Source: Haloechinothrix alba
Lineage (GTDB): Bacteria; Actinomycetota; Actinomycetes; Mycobacteriales; Pseudonocardiaceae
Assembly (NCBI RefSeq): GCF_900188115.1
Contig: NZ_FZNW01000012.1
Location: forward strand, 62,001 to 126,000
Length of the DNA: 64,000 bases
Direction of reading: 5' to 3'
The notes beneath the pieces were generated by a model. It worked only from the letters and a program-made list of their open reading frames with translations. It had not been told where the DNA came from and ran no database searches. A program made the position numbers and the translations under genes. Below, one piece after another: positions 53,959-64,000 of this stretch (its first letter is position 1; each line of letters opens with the position of its first letter).

Positions 53959-54705
53959 TCATTCCTCGGCCGCGGCATCGGCGATGCTGAGCCCTTCCTT
54001 CGCTCCGGCCTCGAAGGCCTCGCAGCACAGCAGCAGCCATGTCCCGACGCCCTCCGGCTCGCCACCCGCGAACCCCTGGGCGGCCTCGCGGTAACGACGC
54101 ATCCGACGCAGGAAAGCGACCTCCGGGACGCACAGCCCCTTCGGGTCCAGCCCCGTCGCGATCATGGTCAGCCTGCCTGCCGCGCGGGCGACCACGCCGT
54201 CCGCCGTACCGAACGGCTCGAGCGCGAGAAGCTCACCGTGCACGACAGCGGCCAGTACCGGCCCCGGAACCGAGGTGCTCCCGCTGAGCAGCTGCGCCAG
54301 CATCTCGATACGTTCCGGGGCGTCACCGGACCGGCGCGGTCTGCCCAGCTGCTCCGAATCGGGCTGCAAGTCGGAGGCCGCCAGCACGTGCAGCCTGGCG
54401 AGGACCTGCAGCGGCGCTCGCTGCCAGGTGGGAAGCAGCGACCCGAGGGCCTCGCCCACCCGCAACGCCCCCGCCAGGATCGGCTCGTCCACCTCGCCGC
54501 CCTCCGGCAGCTCCACGTCGGCGCCCTCGATCGCCGCCGAGGCGCGGGCGGCGCGCACCGTGGCTTCCGCGGCGGTCGTCGGCCACCCCCGCCGGTTGAC
54601 GGGATGGTTGTGCACCGCGTCCACCGCGTCGCGGGCCGCGCGCACCGCGTCGGGAACGTCCGGGAGGTCCAGGAGAGGGGCAAGTGGGTCGCTCACAGCG
54701 GTCAA
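53959..54705 (-). CDS. Fic-like protein with degenerate catalytic motif (Rv3662c type)
   Basis: Protein of 248 aa. N-terminal SAAIEG at 56-61 fits the Fic inhibitory-helix pattern (S/T)xxxE(G/N). The position of the Fic core HPFxDGNGRxxR reads EPFGTADGVVAR (163-174): Pro, Phe, the second Gly and the final Arg are kept, while the catalytic His (now Glu), Asn (Asp) and first Arg (Val) are lost. A typical Fic helix (LPTWQRAPLQVLARLHVLA) lies between. AMP transfer is therefore unlikely. Position corresponds to Rv3662c, often annotated oxidoreductase. Start ATG at 54705, upstream of acs and divergent from it. Confidence 0.75.
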   Translation of the reverse strand: MTAVSDPLAPLLDLPDVPDAVRAARDAVDAVHNHPVNRRGWPTTAAEATVRAARASAAIEGADVELPEGGEVDEPILAGALRVGEALGSLLPTWQRAPLQVLARLHVLAASDLQPDSEQLGRPRRSGDAPERIEMLAQLLSGSTSVPGPVLAAVVHGELLALEPFGTADGVVARAAGRLTMIATGLDPKGLCVPEVAFLRRMRRYREAAQGFAGGEPEGVGTWLLLCCEAFEAGAKEGLSIADAAAEE

Positions 54706-54882
54706 CGCTATCGGCCGCCCGGCACGCTCCGCGTATCAACCCCGTGCCGGCGCCGGTCAAGCCCCGGTCAACCACCACTCGCCGAGAAACCACCGGCCAC
54801 GTTCCACCGGGCTGGCGATTCGGACCAGCCGTGCGGCGAGATCAACCGCTCGCATGCGATACGGGTGCAACCGTTCCGCTGG

Positions 54883-54900
54883 AGTACTAGCGTCAGTACT
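54883..54900. promoter_or_regulatory. Paired AGTACT sites upstream of acs
   Basis: Two AGTACT palindromes (54883-54888, 54895-54900), 12 bases apart, about 95 bases upstream of the acs start, in an AT-richer stretch of a 289-base gap. Candidate regulator site; no factor assigned. Confidence 0.35.
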
Positions 54901-54994
54901 GTACCGGCATCACCGATGGCTTGTGTCACAGTGGCATTCCGGCATTCGGCCGACACGGTCACTGGCATCGAAGATCTCGAGGAGGCCCCGCACC

Positions 54995-56992
<1,998 letters not shown>

Positions 56993-57075
56993 TCCCTCGC
57001 CGTGCCGACCCGCTCAGCCCGCCGTGTCGGGTTCATGGCGCCCGACACGGTGGGCCGGCGGGCCCGGCACACGGG

Positions 57076-57402
57076 CTACTGGCTCAGGTGGTCGTAGCGG
57101 GTCCGGTCGCTGAGCCGGGCGCCGGTGAGGTAACCGGCCCTGCCGAGCGCGTGCCCGCCCACCGCGGCCGTGGCGAGGTTGACCACGATGGCCAGCAGCG
57201 CCTTGGCAGCATTGAGCGTGCTCGGCTCGTGCAGCAGCACGCCGAGCAGGATCAGTGCCAGTCCGAGCCCCGATGCCGTGGTGATCGCGCTGATGCGCGA
57301 GTACAGATCGGGCAGCCGCAGCAGCCCCACACCGGCAAGGGCGAACACCACGGCGCCGAGCACGATCAGGAAGGTGCCGGCGACGTTCAGCGCGAAACTC
57401 AT
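57076..57402 (-). CDS. mrpG: Na+/H+ antiporter subunit G
   Basis: Small membrane subunit of the Mrp-type antiporter, 108 aa with three helices and the family motif GLLRLPDLYSRISAIT. Last gene of the operon; the start overlaps mrpF by 4 bases. Also called mnhG. Confidence 0.93.
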   Translation of the reverse strand: MSFALNVAGTFLIVLGAVVFALAGVGLLRLPDLYSRISAITTASGLGLALILLGVLLHEPSTLNAAKALLAIVVNLATAAVGGHALGRAGYLTGARLSDRTRYDHLSQ

Positions 57403-57659
57403 CGGTACCCCCTGGTCACCAGGCGAGCGATGGACAGCGTCGCGAGGAACCCGACGATGGTGGCCACCAGCACGACGTCCAGCACGATGTCCGTTTCCAT
57501 CCGCAGGCCGAGCAACGCGACGACCCCGATGAAGCCGAAGAACACCAGATCGGCCGACACCGCGCGGTCACTGTCGTTCGGACCGGTAATCATCCGGTAG
57601 CTCGCGGGCAGCAGTGTCAGCGCGACCACCACCAGCGCGATATCCAGCACGATGCTCAT
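57399..57659 (-). CDS. mrpF: Na+/H+ antiporter subunit F
   Basis: 86-aa three-helix protein with the MrpF segment RMITGPNDSDRAVSADLV. ATGA overlaps with mrpE (57656-57659) and mrpG (57399-57402) indicate tightly coupled translation. Confidence 0.93.
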   Translation of the reverse strand: MSIVLDIALVVVALTLLPASYRMITGPNDSDRAVSADLVFFGFIGVVALLGLRMETDIVLDVVLVATIVGFLATLSIARLVTRGYR

Positions 57660-58051
57660 GACCCGCCTCCCATCCGGCCGCGCATCTCGGCCGGTAACTC
57701 GCCCACATCGCCGTACCGGCGCATCCCGATAAGCATCCGGGTCTCCAGCTCGTACAGCTGGGCGCGGAACTCGTCGACATCCGGGGCGTACATGCCGTGC
57801 ACGTACAGCTCCGGCGGGTCGTTGGACACCGACAGGGTCAACGTCCCCGGAGTCAGGGAGATCATGTTGGCGAGCATGGTGATCTCCAGGTCCGACCGGC
57901 AGCGCAGTGGCAGCCGCGCAATCCCTGCCGACATGTTGCTGCGCGGGGTCACGATGTCCCAGGCCACAGCGATGTTCGAGCGCAGGAGCAACCAGATGAA
58001 GTACAGCAGGCAGCCCAGCGCCCGCATGGGCCAGCTCAGCAAACTGATCAC
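57656..58051 (-). CDS. mrpE: Na+/H+ antiporter subunit E
   Basis: 131-aa protein, helices at about 1-30, then IARLPLRCRSDLEITMLANMISLTPGTLTLSV, the MrpE signature, and a charged C-terminal domain DVDEFRAQLYELETRML. GTG start at 58051 overlaps mrpD by 4 bases. Confidence 0.92.
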   Translation of the reverse strand: MISLLSWPMRALGCLLYFIWLLLRSNIAVAWDIVTPRSNMSAGIARLPLRCRSDLEITMLANMISLTPGTLTLSVSNDPPELYVHGMYAPDVDEFRAQLYELETRMLIGMRRYGDVGELPAEMRGRMGGGS

Positions 58052-59544
58052 GAACCGATCACCGCCTCGATGTAGCCACTGACGTCGAGCAGCCCGGCTG
58101 CGGCCTGCTCCGAAAGCACGAGCATGCCCTGGCCACCGAGCCCGATTCCCAACGTCACCACGGTCAGGACCAGGCCAGGCAGGGCAAGGGTCCGTGGGGC
58201 GTGGGTGAGCAGCGCGCCGGGACGGCGGGCACTCACCGCGTGCACCTCGTCCTCGTGTGCCCGGCCCCAGAAGACGCCCCGCCAGATCTTGAGTACGGAC
58301 ATCAAGCTGAACAGGCTGACCACGACGGCGACCACGGCGATCGCGATCTGCTGCTCGTCCACGGCCGCCTTCACGATGGCGACCTTGCCGACGAACCCGG
58401 AGAACGGCGGTATCCCCGCCAGCGACAGTGCCGACCCCATGAACGCGGCAGCGATCAGCGGTTCCGTCCGGGCGATACCGCTGACCGAGCCGAGCCGGTC
58501 CGTTCCGTAGCTGACCTCGATCGCGCCGGTCGACAGCAGCAGCGACGCCTTCACGATCATGTGGTGCACCAGGTAGAAGATGCCGGCCATCAGGCCGAGC
58601 GGCCCGAACAGCGCCACACCGAGCAGGATGTACCCGATACCGCTGACCATGTTGAACACCAGGATCGAGCGCATCGACTCCTGGCCGACGGCACCGAACA
58701 CGCCCACCAGCATCGTCAACGACAACACCAGGAGGATGAGGCCGGTATAGGCAGTGCCGCCGTCGAACACGACGGCGTAGATGCGGTAGATGGCATAGAC
58801 GGCGACCTTGGTGTGCAGCCCGGAGAACAGGGCCGTCAGCGCGGGTGAGGTCGCCGGGTACGTGCTGGTCAACCATCCGTGCACCGGCACGACCGCCGCC
58901 TTCACCGACAGCGCGATCAGCGGCACGGACGCGGCCGCCGCGACCGCGGACGACTCGGCGGCGGCCCCGGCCAGCTCGGCGATGTTGACGGTTCCCGCGG
59001 TGCCGTACACCAACCCGACACCGGCTACGAAGATCGTCGACGTGAGCAGGTTCATCGCGACGTACAGGCGACCGGCAGGCAACCGGTCCCTGCCCCCGAG
59101 CACGGCGATCAACCCGTACGAGGGAAGCAGCATGACCTCGATGAACACGAACAGGTTGAAGAGGTCCCCGGTGAGCAGCGCCCCGTACACCCCGGCGGAG
59201 AGCATGAGCACCAGGGCGGAGAAGTAGGGGCGCCGGTCGTCCCCGGAGACGATGGCGAACATCGAGCACAGCAACGTCAGCAGCGCCGTAACCGTGATCA
59301 TCAGCGCGCTGAACATGTCCGCGACGAACGGGATCGCGATTCCGCTCGGCCACAGCCCCACCGCGTGGGCGATCACGACGCCGTCCCAGCTCGTGAAGCA
59401 CAGCACGGTCCCGAACGCCAACGCGAAGGCGCTGACCCCGAGCAGCACCGCGCGCCGCAACACCTCGACGTGGCGCGCGACAGCCAGCAGCGCCGCGGAC
59501 AGCAGCGGCACGATGACGACCAGCGGCAACAGTGCGGGACTCAT
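58048..59544 (-). CDS. mrpD: Na+/H+ antiporter subunit D
   Basis: 498-aa proton-translocating subunit of the NuoL/M/N family with about 14 helices. PxPWLTS-type segment VPVHGWLTSTYPATSP, the conserved Lys/Glu helices (IEVMLLPSYGLIAV; LSVKAAVVPVH) and HHMIVKASLLLSTG are present. Overlaps mrpC and mrpE by 4 bases each. Confidence 0.95.
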   Translation of the reverse strand: MSPALLPLVVIVPLLSAALLAVARHVEVLRRAVLLGVSAFALAFGTVLCFTSWDGVVIAHAVGLWPSGIAIPFVADMFSALMITVTALLTLLCSMFAIVSGDDRRPYFSALVLMLSAGVYGALLTGDLFNLFVFIEVMLLPSYGLIAVLGGRDRLPAGRLYVAMNLLTSTIFVAGVGLVYGTAGTVNIAELAGAAAESSAVAAAASVPLIALSVKAAVVPVHGWLTSTYPATSPALTALFSGLHTKVAVYAIYRIYAVVFDGGTAYTGLILLVLSLTMLVGVFGAVGQESMRSILVFNMVSGIGYILLGVALFGPLGLMAGIFYLVHHMIVKASLLLSTGAIEVSYGTDRLGSVSGIARTEPLIAAAFMGSALSLAGIPPFSGFVGKVAIVKAAVDEQQIAIAVVAVVVSLFSLMSVLKIWRGVFWGRAHEDEVHAVSARRPGALLTHAPRTLALPGLVLTVVTLGIGLGGQGMLVLSEQAAAGLLDVSGYIEAVIGS

Positions 59545-59852
59545 CGACGGTCCTCCGTGTCATCGTCCCCTTCGCCCGCGCCGGCCAGGGTGAGCATGTA
59601 GATCGTGATCGCGAAGGCGATCACGATCGCGGTCAGGACGAACGCCTGTGGCAACGGATCCGCAGCCGTAGCCAGGTCCGCGATCGACAGCAACGGCTCA
59701 CCACGCCGCGCAGCGCCGCCCGCCGACAGCAGCACGAGGTTCGCTGCGTGCCCGAGCAGCACGAACCCGAACGCGATACGCACCATGCCGCGTTGCAGCA
59801 CCAGGAAGGTCCCGCCTGCGACAAGAACACCAACCACCAACGCCAAGCTCAT
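59541..59852 (-). CDS. mrpC: Na+/H+ antiporter subunit C
   Basis: 103-aa NuoK-like three-helix protein: VLQRGMVRIAFGFVLLGHAANLVLL and DPLPQAFVLTAIVIAFAITIYM, the family TAIVIA motif. Overlaps mrpA/B and mrpD by 4 bases. Confidence 0.95.
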   Translation of the reverse strand: MSLALVVGVLVAGGTFLVLQRGMVRIAFGFVLLGHAANLVLLSAGGAARRGEPLLSIADLATAADPLPQAFVLTAIVIAFAITIYMLTLAGAGEGDDDTEDRR

Positions 59853-62734
59853 CGGCGACCTCCCGATCCCGGAAGCGATTCCGTGGTCTCGTACCGCGAG
59901 TCCGGCTCGCGCACCTCATCCGGCTCGGCGGCGACGCTGCCATCGGGATCGCTGCGCCGGTCGCCTGCCTCCCTGCCAGGCGGAACGTCCTCCACACCCA
60001 GCCGGTTCAACGCCGTCACAGTCACGCCGATCACGGCGAGGTACACGCCGATGTCGAAGAGCAGCGCCGTACTGAAGTGGTAGTACCCGCCGCCGAACAG
60101 CGGGATATCGGCGTGCAACGGCCGCAGGAACCCGCCGTCGCCGAACCCGAGTACGCCGACGAGGGTCGCCACACCGACGCCGCCCGCGATCAACCCGACG
60201 TAGGGCCACCGGATCGGTGCGGCCTGCGCCGAGGATGCGCTCAGGTAGGCCAGCGCGAACCCGGCCCCACCGACGAGTGCGGCGATGAAGCCACCACCGG
60301 GTTCGCCGTGACCGCGCACCAGCAGGTACAGCGACAGCAGGACCAGCAGCGGGGCGAGCCAGCGGCCGACCGTGCGCGCCAGGATCGTGTTCCCGGTCGG
60401 CGAACCGATCGGGGTCCCGATGTACCGCGCCGCCTGCGGGCTACGGTCCCCACCCATCAGGCCGTTGACCTCGAGCACCGCGAGGATGACCACGCCGGCG
60501 AGGCCGAGGACCGTCAGCTCGCCGAGGGTGTCCAGCGCACGGAAGTCCACGAGGATCGTGTTGACCACGTTCGTGCCGCCGGTCTCCTCCTCGGCCTCCT
60601 GCAGGAAGTACTCGCCCGCGCCGGAGATCTCCCGCCGCCCGGTGAACGCGAACGTACCGACCGCGGCGGCGCCGCCCGCGAGCAGCGCGACCCCGGCGGC
60701 CACCGACTTCCGCAACGCACCCGTCGGGTGGAAGGACCTCGGCAGCCTGCGGAGGACGAGCACGGCCACCACGACCGTGAGCACCTCGACAAGCAGCTGT
60801 GTCAGCCCGACGTCCGGAGCGCCGAGGATGAAGAAGAACAGCGATATGACGAACCCGATCACGCCGAGCAGGGCCAGTCCCGCCAACCGTGACCGGGTGA
60901 GCACGATCCCGACGGTCCCCCCGGCGATGAGGGCCATCAGCAGCCAGTCGATCGGCCGGGTGACCGGCTCGGGAAACGCGGGGACGCGCACGCCCGTCAG
61001 CAACGCTCCCATCCCGAATGCGGTGAGCACCACGAACGGGACGGCCAGATGCCGAGCCGGTGAGAACGTCCTGGTGAGCTCGGCGACCCGCGCGCCGAAG
61101 GTGATCGCGGCGGCGTGGCACCGCTCGAAGACCTGCACTCCGGTCACCGGGAACAGCCGGCGGTCGAGCAACCGGTCGATGAACTCGCGACGCAGGAACA
61201 GCACCACACCGACGGCGATGGTGACCACCGACATGTACAGCTCAGGGGCGACGCCGTGCCACAGGCCCAGGTGAATCTCGCCCGGGGTGCCACGCGTGTC
61301 GAGGACGACGCGGTCGATGAGCGGGTCGAGCCAGCCCGCGAAGAACCCGAGCACGAGCCCGGCGATCGAGGAGACCGCGGCCGGTAGCAGGAACACCAGC
61401 GAGGGCTCCCGCAGCCTCGTCTGTGTGGTCGGCCCGCCGAAGGCGCCGTAGACGATCCGGAACGAGTACGCGAACGTCAGTATCGCGCCGACCACCGCGA
61501 CGGCTCCGACGAGCGGGCCCACCATCGCGGGGCCGGGGGCCTCGAGGTAGCTCGCGAATAGCTTCTCCTTGGAGATGAAGCCCAGCAGCGGTGGCACACC
61601 GGCCATGGACAGCGCCGACAGCGCGGCAAGGCCCGCCGTGATCGGCATGACCCGGCGCAAGCCGGTCAGCCTACGGATATCCCTGCTTCCGACCTCCCGG
61701 TCGATCACGCCGACGAGCATGAACAGCGTCGCCTTGAACAGCGCGTGCGCCAGCGTGTGCACACCAGCGGCGGCCAGGGCCCCCGGCGTCCCGATGCCGA
61801 TGACCGCGACGAGGAACCCGAGCTGGCTCACCGTGGAGTAGGCCAGCAGCTCCTTGAGGTCGTGACGCTGTAACGCGAACAACGCCGCCATGATCGCCGT
61901 CAGCAACCCGACGCCGATGAGCAGGACGTTCCAGGTGACGTTGTCCGCCAGCGCGGGCGAGAAACGCATCAGCAGGTAGATACCCGCCTTGACCATCGCC
62001 GCGGCGTGCAGGTACGCGCTGACCGGCGTACTCGCCGCCATCGCGTCCGGCAACCAGTAGTGGAACGGGAACTGCGCCGACTTGGTGAACGCGGCGACGA
62101 TGACCAGCACACCGGCGGTGGTCGCGAACGCCGGATCCTCCTGCCACGCGGGATCGGCCAGGATCACGCTGAGCCGGGAGGTGCCGATGTGGACGATCAT
62201 CGTGATGACGGCACCGAGCAACGCCAGTCCACCGGCGACGGTGAGCAGCAGCGTACGTATCGCGGGCTGGTTCGCGGAGTGTCCGGTTCGTCCGATCAGG
62301 AAGAACGAGCAGACGGTCGTCAGCTCCCAGAAGACGAACAGCAGCACCACGTCATCTGCGACGACGAGCCCGAACATGGCGGCTGCGAACAGCGCCATGA
62401 GGAAGTAGTAGTCGCCGTGTTTGCCCCGGCTGAAGTAGCGCGCCGAGTATCCCATGATCAGCGCGCCGACGCCGAGTACCAGGATGACGAACAGCAGGCC
62501 GGTGCCATCGAGACGGAAGTCGAACAGCACGTCGATGGCAGGCATCCACGGCGCGGAGAACTCGATCTCCTCGTCGTGGGTGATGATGCGTGGCGCTTCC
62601 ACGGCCAGCACGGCACCGAGCGCGAGGAAGATCACGGCCAGCAGCCAGCCGGCTGCCCTCCCGACGAACCGATCGAGGACGGGCGCGGCCACCGCGACGA
62701 GAATGAGCAGGCTGAGAACCAATGGCAGTACCAC
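59849..62734 (-). CDS. mrpA: Na+/H+ antiporter subunits A and B, fused
   Basis: Main channel subunit, 961 aa, an MrpA (NuoL-like, residues about 1-640, with VFWELTTVCSFFLIGRTGH and HYWLPDAMAASTPVSAYLHAAAMVKAGIYLL) continued by a DUF4040 helix pair and an MrpB domain (about 770-930, containing RGHGEPGGGFIAALVGG). A-B fusion is usual in actinobacteria. First gene of the six-gene mrp operon. Exports Na+ in exchange for H+ and supports pH and salt tolerance; family knowledge. Confidence 0.95.
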   Translation of the reverse strand: MVLPLVLSLLILVAVAAPVLDRFVGRAAGWLLAVIFLALGAVLAVEAPRIITHDEEIEFSAPWMPAIDVLFDFRLDGTGLLFVILVLGVGALIMGYSARYFSRGKHGDYYFLMALFAAAMFGLVVADDVVLLFVFWELTTVCSFFLIGRTGHSANQPAIRTLLLTVAGGLALLGAVITMIVHIGTSRLSVILADPAWQEDPAFATTAGVLVIVAAFTKSAQFPFHYWLPDAMAASTPVSAYLHAAAMVKAGIYLLMRFSPALADNVTWNVLLIGVGLLTAIMAALFALQRHDLKELLAYSTVSQLGFLVAVIGIGTPGALAAAGVHTLAHALFKATLFMLVGVIDREVGSRDIRRLTGLRRVMPITAGLAALSALSMAGVPPLLGFISKEKLFASYLEAPGPAMVGPLVGAVAVVGAILTFAYSFRIVYGAFGGPTTQTRLREPSLVFLLPAAVSSIAGLVLGFFAGWLDPLIDRVVLDTRGTPGEIHLGLWHGVAPELYMSVVTIAVGVVLFLRREFIDRLLDRRLFPVTGVQVFERCHAAAITFGARVAELTRTFSPARHLAVPFVVLTAFGMGALLTGVRVPAFPEPVTRPIDWLLMALIAGGTVGIVLTRSRLAGLALLGVIGFVISLFFFILGAPDVGLTQLLVEVLTVVVAVLVLRRLPRSFHPTGALRKSVAAGVALLAGGAAAVGTFAFTGRREISGAGEYFLQEAEEETGGTNVVNTILVDFRALDTLGELTVLGLAGVVILAVLEVNGLMGGDRSPQAARYIGTPIGSPTGNTILARTVGRWLAPLLVLLSLYLLVRGHGEPGGGFIAALVGGAGFALAYLSASSAQAAPIRWPYVGLIAGGVGVATLVGVLGFGDGGFLRPLHADIPLFGGGYYHFSTALLFDIGVYLAVIGVTVTALNRLGVEDVPPGREAGDRRSDPDGSVAAEPDEVREPDSRYETTESLPGSGGRR

Positions 62735-63230
62735 GAAGCCGCCCTTTCAACGGATGCACGGCAGGGAAAGACTATCCGGCGACAGCATCCCGGAACGGTG
62801 TGCTGTCAGCACCTCGCCTTACCCGACGGGGGGCATCCGCTTCCGTGGTGGCCCCAAGTACTGCTGTATCCATTGGTGCCGGTCGAACGTGACGGTGCCG
62901 CGGAGGCGAGCTCACCGGCGGGCACCCCGGCCACGAAGCAGGGTCCGGACAGCCTCGGCCGCGGAAGGTACAGCTGCCGTATCATGACCGCTCGCACCTC
63001 GACTTCCCCGGCCTCGTCCGTTCGGTTGCGAGCAGCACGATATCAGCCCGACGGCTGATGGAAAGGAGATCAGCAACCGAGATCGTGTTCTCCGTCACAG
63101 GTCACAAGGGGTTCCGTCGCCGGACACGCGGCCGAGCGAACCTGCCCCCGCCGACGGGTGCGAGCAGGGGACACACGCGACAATCGAGGTCAGTGCATCA
63201 ACCACAGTGTTCCATGGCACGATTGGCCCC
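62735..63230. other. Divergent promoter region between mrp operon and holin-like gene
   Basis: About 496 bases without a supported gene. One short frame follows AAGGAG near 63060 (about 58 codons, ends inside the next start region) but its composition is not convincing. Presumably contains the mrp and holin-like gene promoters. Confidence 0.55.
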
Positions 63231-63761
63231 GTGAATCAACGCAGCGAGAGCCACGACGCAGCGGGCATGCCCTACCTTCCCCTGTCGGAGGAGCAGGGCG
63301 GCAACGGCGCGGGTGGTGACCAGTCCATCGGCTCGCTGGTGCGAGACGCCTCCGAGCACGTGTCCACACTCGTCCGAGCCGAGTTCGAGCTGGCCAAGTC
63401 CGAGGTCGTCGGCGAGGTCAAGAAGGGCGTCAGGGGCAGCGTCTACTTCATCATCGCCGGGGTCGTAGCGCTGTACAGCTCGTTCTTCTTCTTTTTCTTC
63501 CTCGGCGAGCTGCTGTCCGAATGGCTGATGCGCTGGGCGTCCTTCGGCATCGTCTTCCTGCTCATGCTCGTCACCGCCGGGGTCTTCGCCTACCTCGGGT
63601 ACCGGAAGGTGCGCAGGTTGCGAGCGCCGGAACGCACCATCACCAGCGTCAAGGACACCGCGGCGAGCCTCCGGCGCGGACACGAGGCGGACGTCCCCAG
63701 CACGCCCGCCGAGCACGAAGGTGGTGTCGGCGCGCCGCACGGCAGCCAAGGCCGCCCGTGA
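63231..63761 (+). CDS. Phage-holin-like membrane protein (DUF1469/Holin_3 type)
   Basis: 176-aa protein: DQSIGSLVRDASEHVSTLVRAEFELAKSEV amphipathic helix (about 30-60), then two membrane helices (about 75-98 with a run of six Phe, and 103-130), and a charged tail. Common actinobacterial envelope protein with no shown holin activity. GTG at 63231 is chosen over a GTG 24 bases upstream on family-like start; no clear ribosome site for either. Followed by the hydrolase gene with overlap. Confidence 0.82.
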   Translation: MNQRSESHDAAGMPYLPLSEEQGGNGAGGDQSIGSLVRDASEHVSTLVRAEFELAKSEVVGEVKKGVRGSVYFIIAGVVALYSSFFFFFFLGELLSEWLMRWASFGIVFLLMLVTAGVFAYLGYRKVRRLRAPERTITSVKDTAASLRRGHEADVPSTPAEHEGGVGAPHGSQGRP

Positions 63762-64000
63762 GCGACTCGGCACCGGCCCGATCGCGGTGACACCGACCCC
63801 CGACCCGTCCAGCATCCGCGTTCCCGGCCCGTGGACGCACAGGGACATCTCCGCCAACGGCATCTCGCTGCACGTCGCCGAGCTCGGTTCGGGCCCGGTC
63901 GTCGTCCTGTTGCACGGCTTCGCGGAGTGCTGGTGGGTCTGGCACCGGCAGCTCGTCGACCTCGCCGAGGCCGGTTACCACGCGGTCGCCGTCGACCTGC
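63721..64000 (+). CDS. alpha/beta hydrolase, 3' end outside window
   Basis: The first 93 codons are visible. A basic leader (SARRTAAKAARERLG) is followed by WTHRDISANGISLHVAELGSG, and then the oxyanion strand VVVLLHGFAECWWVWHRQL, typical of alpha/beta-fold hydrolases such as epoxide hydrolase or haloalkane-dehalogenase relatives. The HGF turn supplies part of the oxyanion hole; the nucleophile lies beyond the window. Starts GTG at 63721 or 63724 overlap the holin gene end by about 40 bases. Later start GTG 63787 possible. Confidence 0.75.
   Translation, partial: MVSARRTAAKAARERLGTGPIAVTPTPDPSSIRVPGPWTHRDISANGISLHVAELGSGPVVVLLHGFAECWWVWHRQLVDLAEAGYHAVAVDL

Noticed and set aside
63057-63230. 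Short plus-strand frame after AAGGAG upstream of the holin-like gene
   Set aside because: Arg/Pro-rich composition without motif; the AAGGAG overlaps the putative start itself.

Overview
The window is GC-rich actinomycete chromosomal DNA. Gene content points to the Pseudonocardiaceae (Saccharomonospora/Prauserella/Amycolatopsis type). It carries a WhiB regulator, type VII secretion genes (PPE and EspG), a DUF4244/Tad pilus locus, a CYP136-type P450 and many GTG starts with 4-base ATGA/GTGA overlaps. From memory of the Mycobacterium tuberculosis map, the left 17 kb follows the order Rv3603c-Rv3628, and 33-57 kb loosely follows Rv3644c-Rv3667. This synteny supports several assignments, but no alignment was run.

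Region 1 (1-17.5 kb). A minus-strand cluster runs ftsH-folE-folP-folB-folK, then DUF3180, DUF6779 and a truncated DUF2520 gene that usually leads into pantothenate genes. Upstream of it is a four-gene PE-like/PPE/EspG/EspG operon without ESX core genes. Then come hpt, tilS, a zincin-like metallopeptidase and dacB (purine salvage, tRNA-Ile lysidine synthesis, peptidoglycan). The divergent ppa converges on a gamma-carbonic anhydrase gene across a long perfect hairpin.

Region 2 (17.5-31.4 kb). dnaE, a LAxTG surface protein, a CYP136-like P450 with a divergent TetR regulator, an accessory patch (two small Cys/His proteins, two Nudix genes, an XRE regulator; one Nudix gene has an in-frame amber codon), zwf and tal of the pentose phosphate pathway, a WhiB3-like gene and tRNA-Thr(CGT).

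Region 3 (31.4-47.3 kb). A large acidic secreted protein of unknown function, the holB clamp-loader gene coupled to an MFS protein with a thymidylate-kinase-like tail whose P-loop is destroyed, a small membrane protein, topA, a conserved unknown, a lipoprotein, a proton-pumping pyrophosphatase, and divergently a DExH helicase of the MrfA/Rv3649 type followed by a small Prim-Pol protein.

Region 4 (47.6-57 kb). A compact Tad/Flp pilus operon (ssd-tadA-tadB-tadC-pilin-tadE-tadG-like) with overlapping genes; a divergent membrane-anchored HAD phosphatase; a 400-base gene-free stretch with a promoter, hairpins and an intrinsic terminator in the position of the mycobacterial Ms1/MTS2823 RNA; a Fic-like protein with a degenerate catalytic motif; and acetyl-CoA synthetase.

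Region 5 (57-64 kb). A complete Mrp Na+/H+ antiporter operon (mrpA/B fusion, C, D, E, F, G), every junction a 4-base overlap, then a holin-like membrane protein and the start of an alpha/beta hydrolase gene cut by the window edge. No insertion sequence, prophage, CRISPR array or biosynthetic cluster was seen. The most unusual items are the putative Ms1-like RNA, the degenerate Fic and thymidylate kinase domains, the paired Cys/His mini-proteins, the DnaA-box pair between ssd and the HAD gene, and the duplicated tadA start region.
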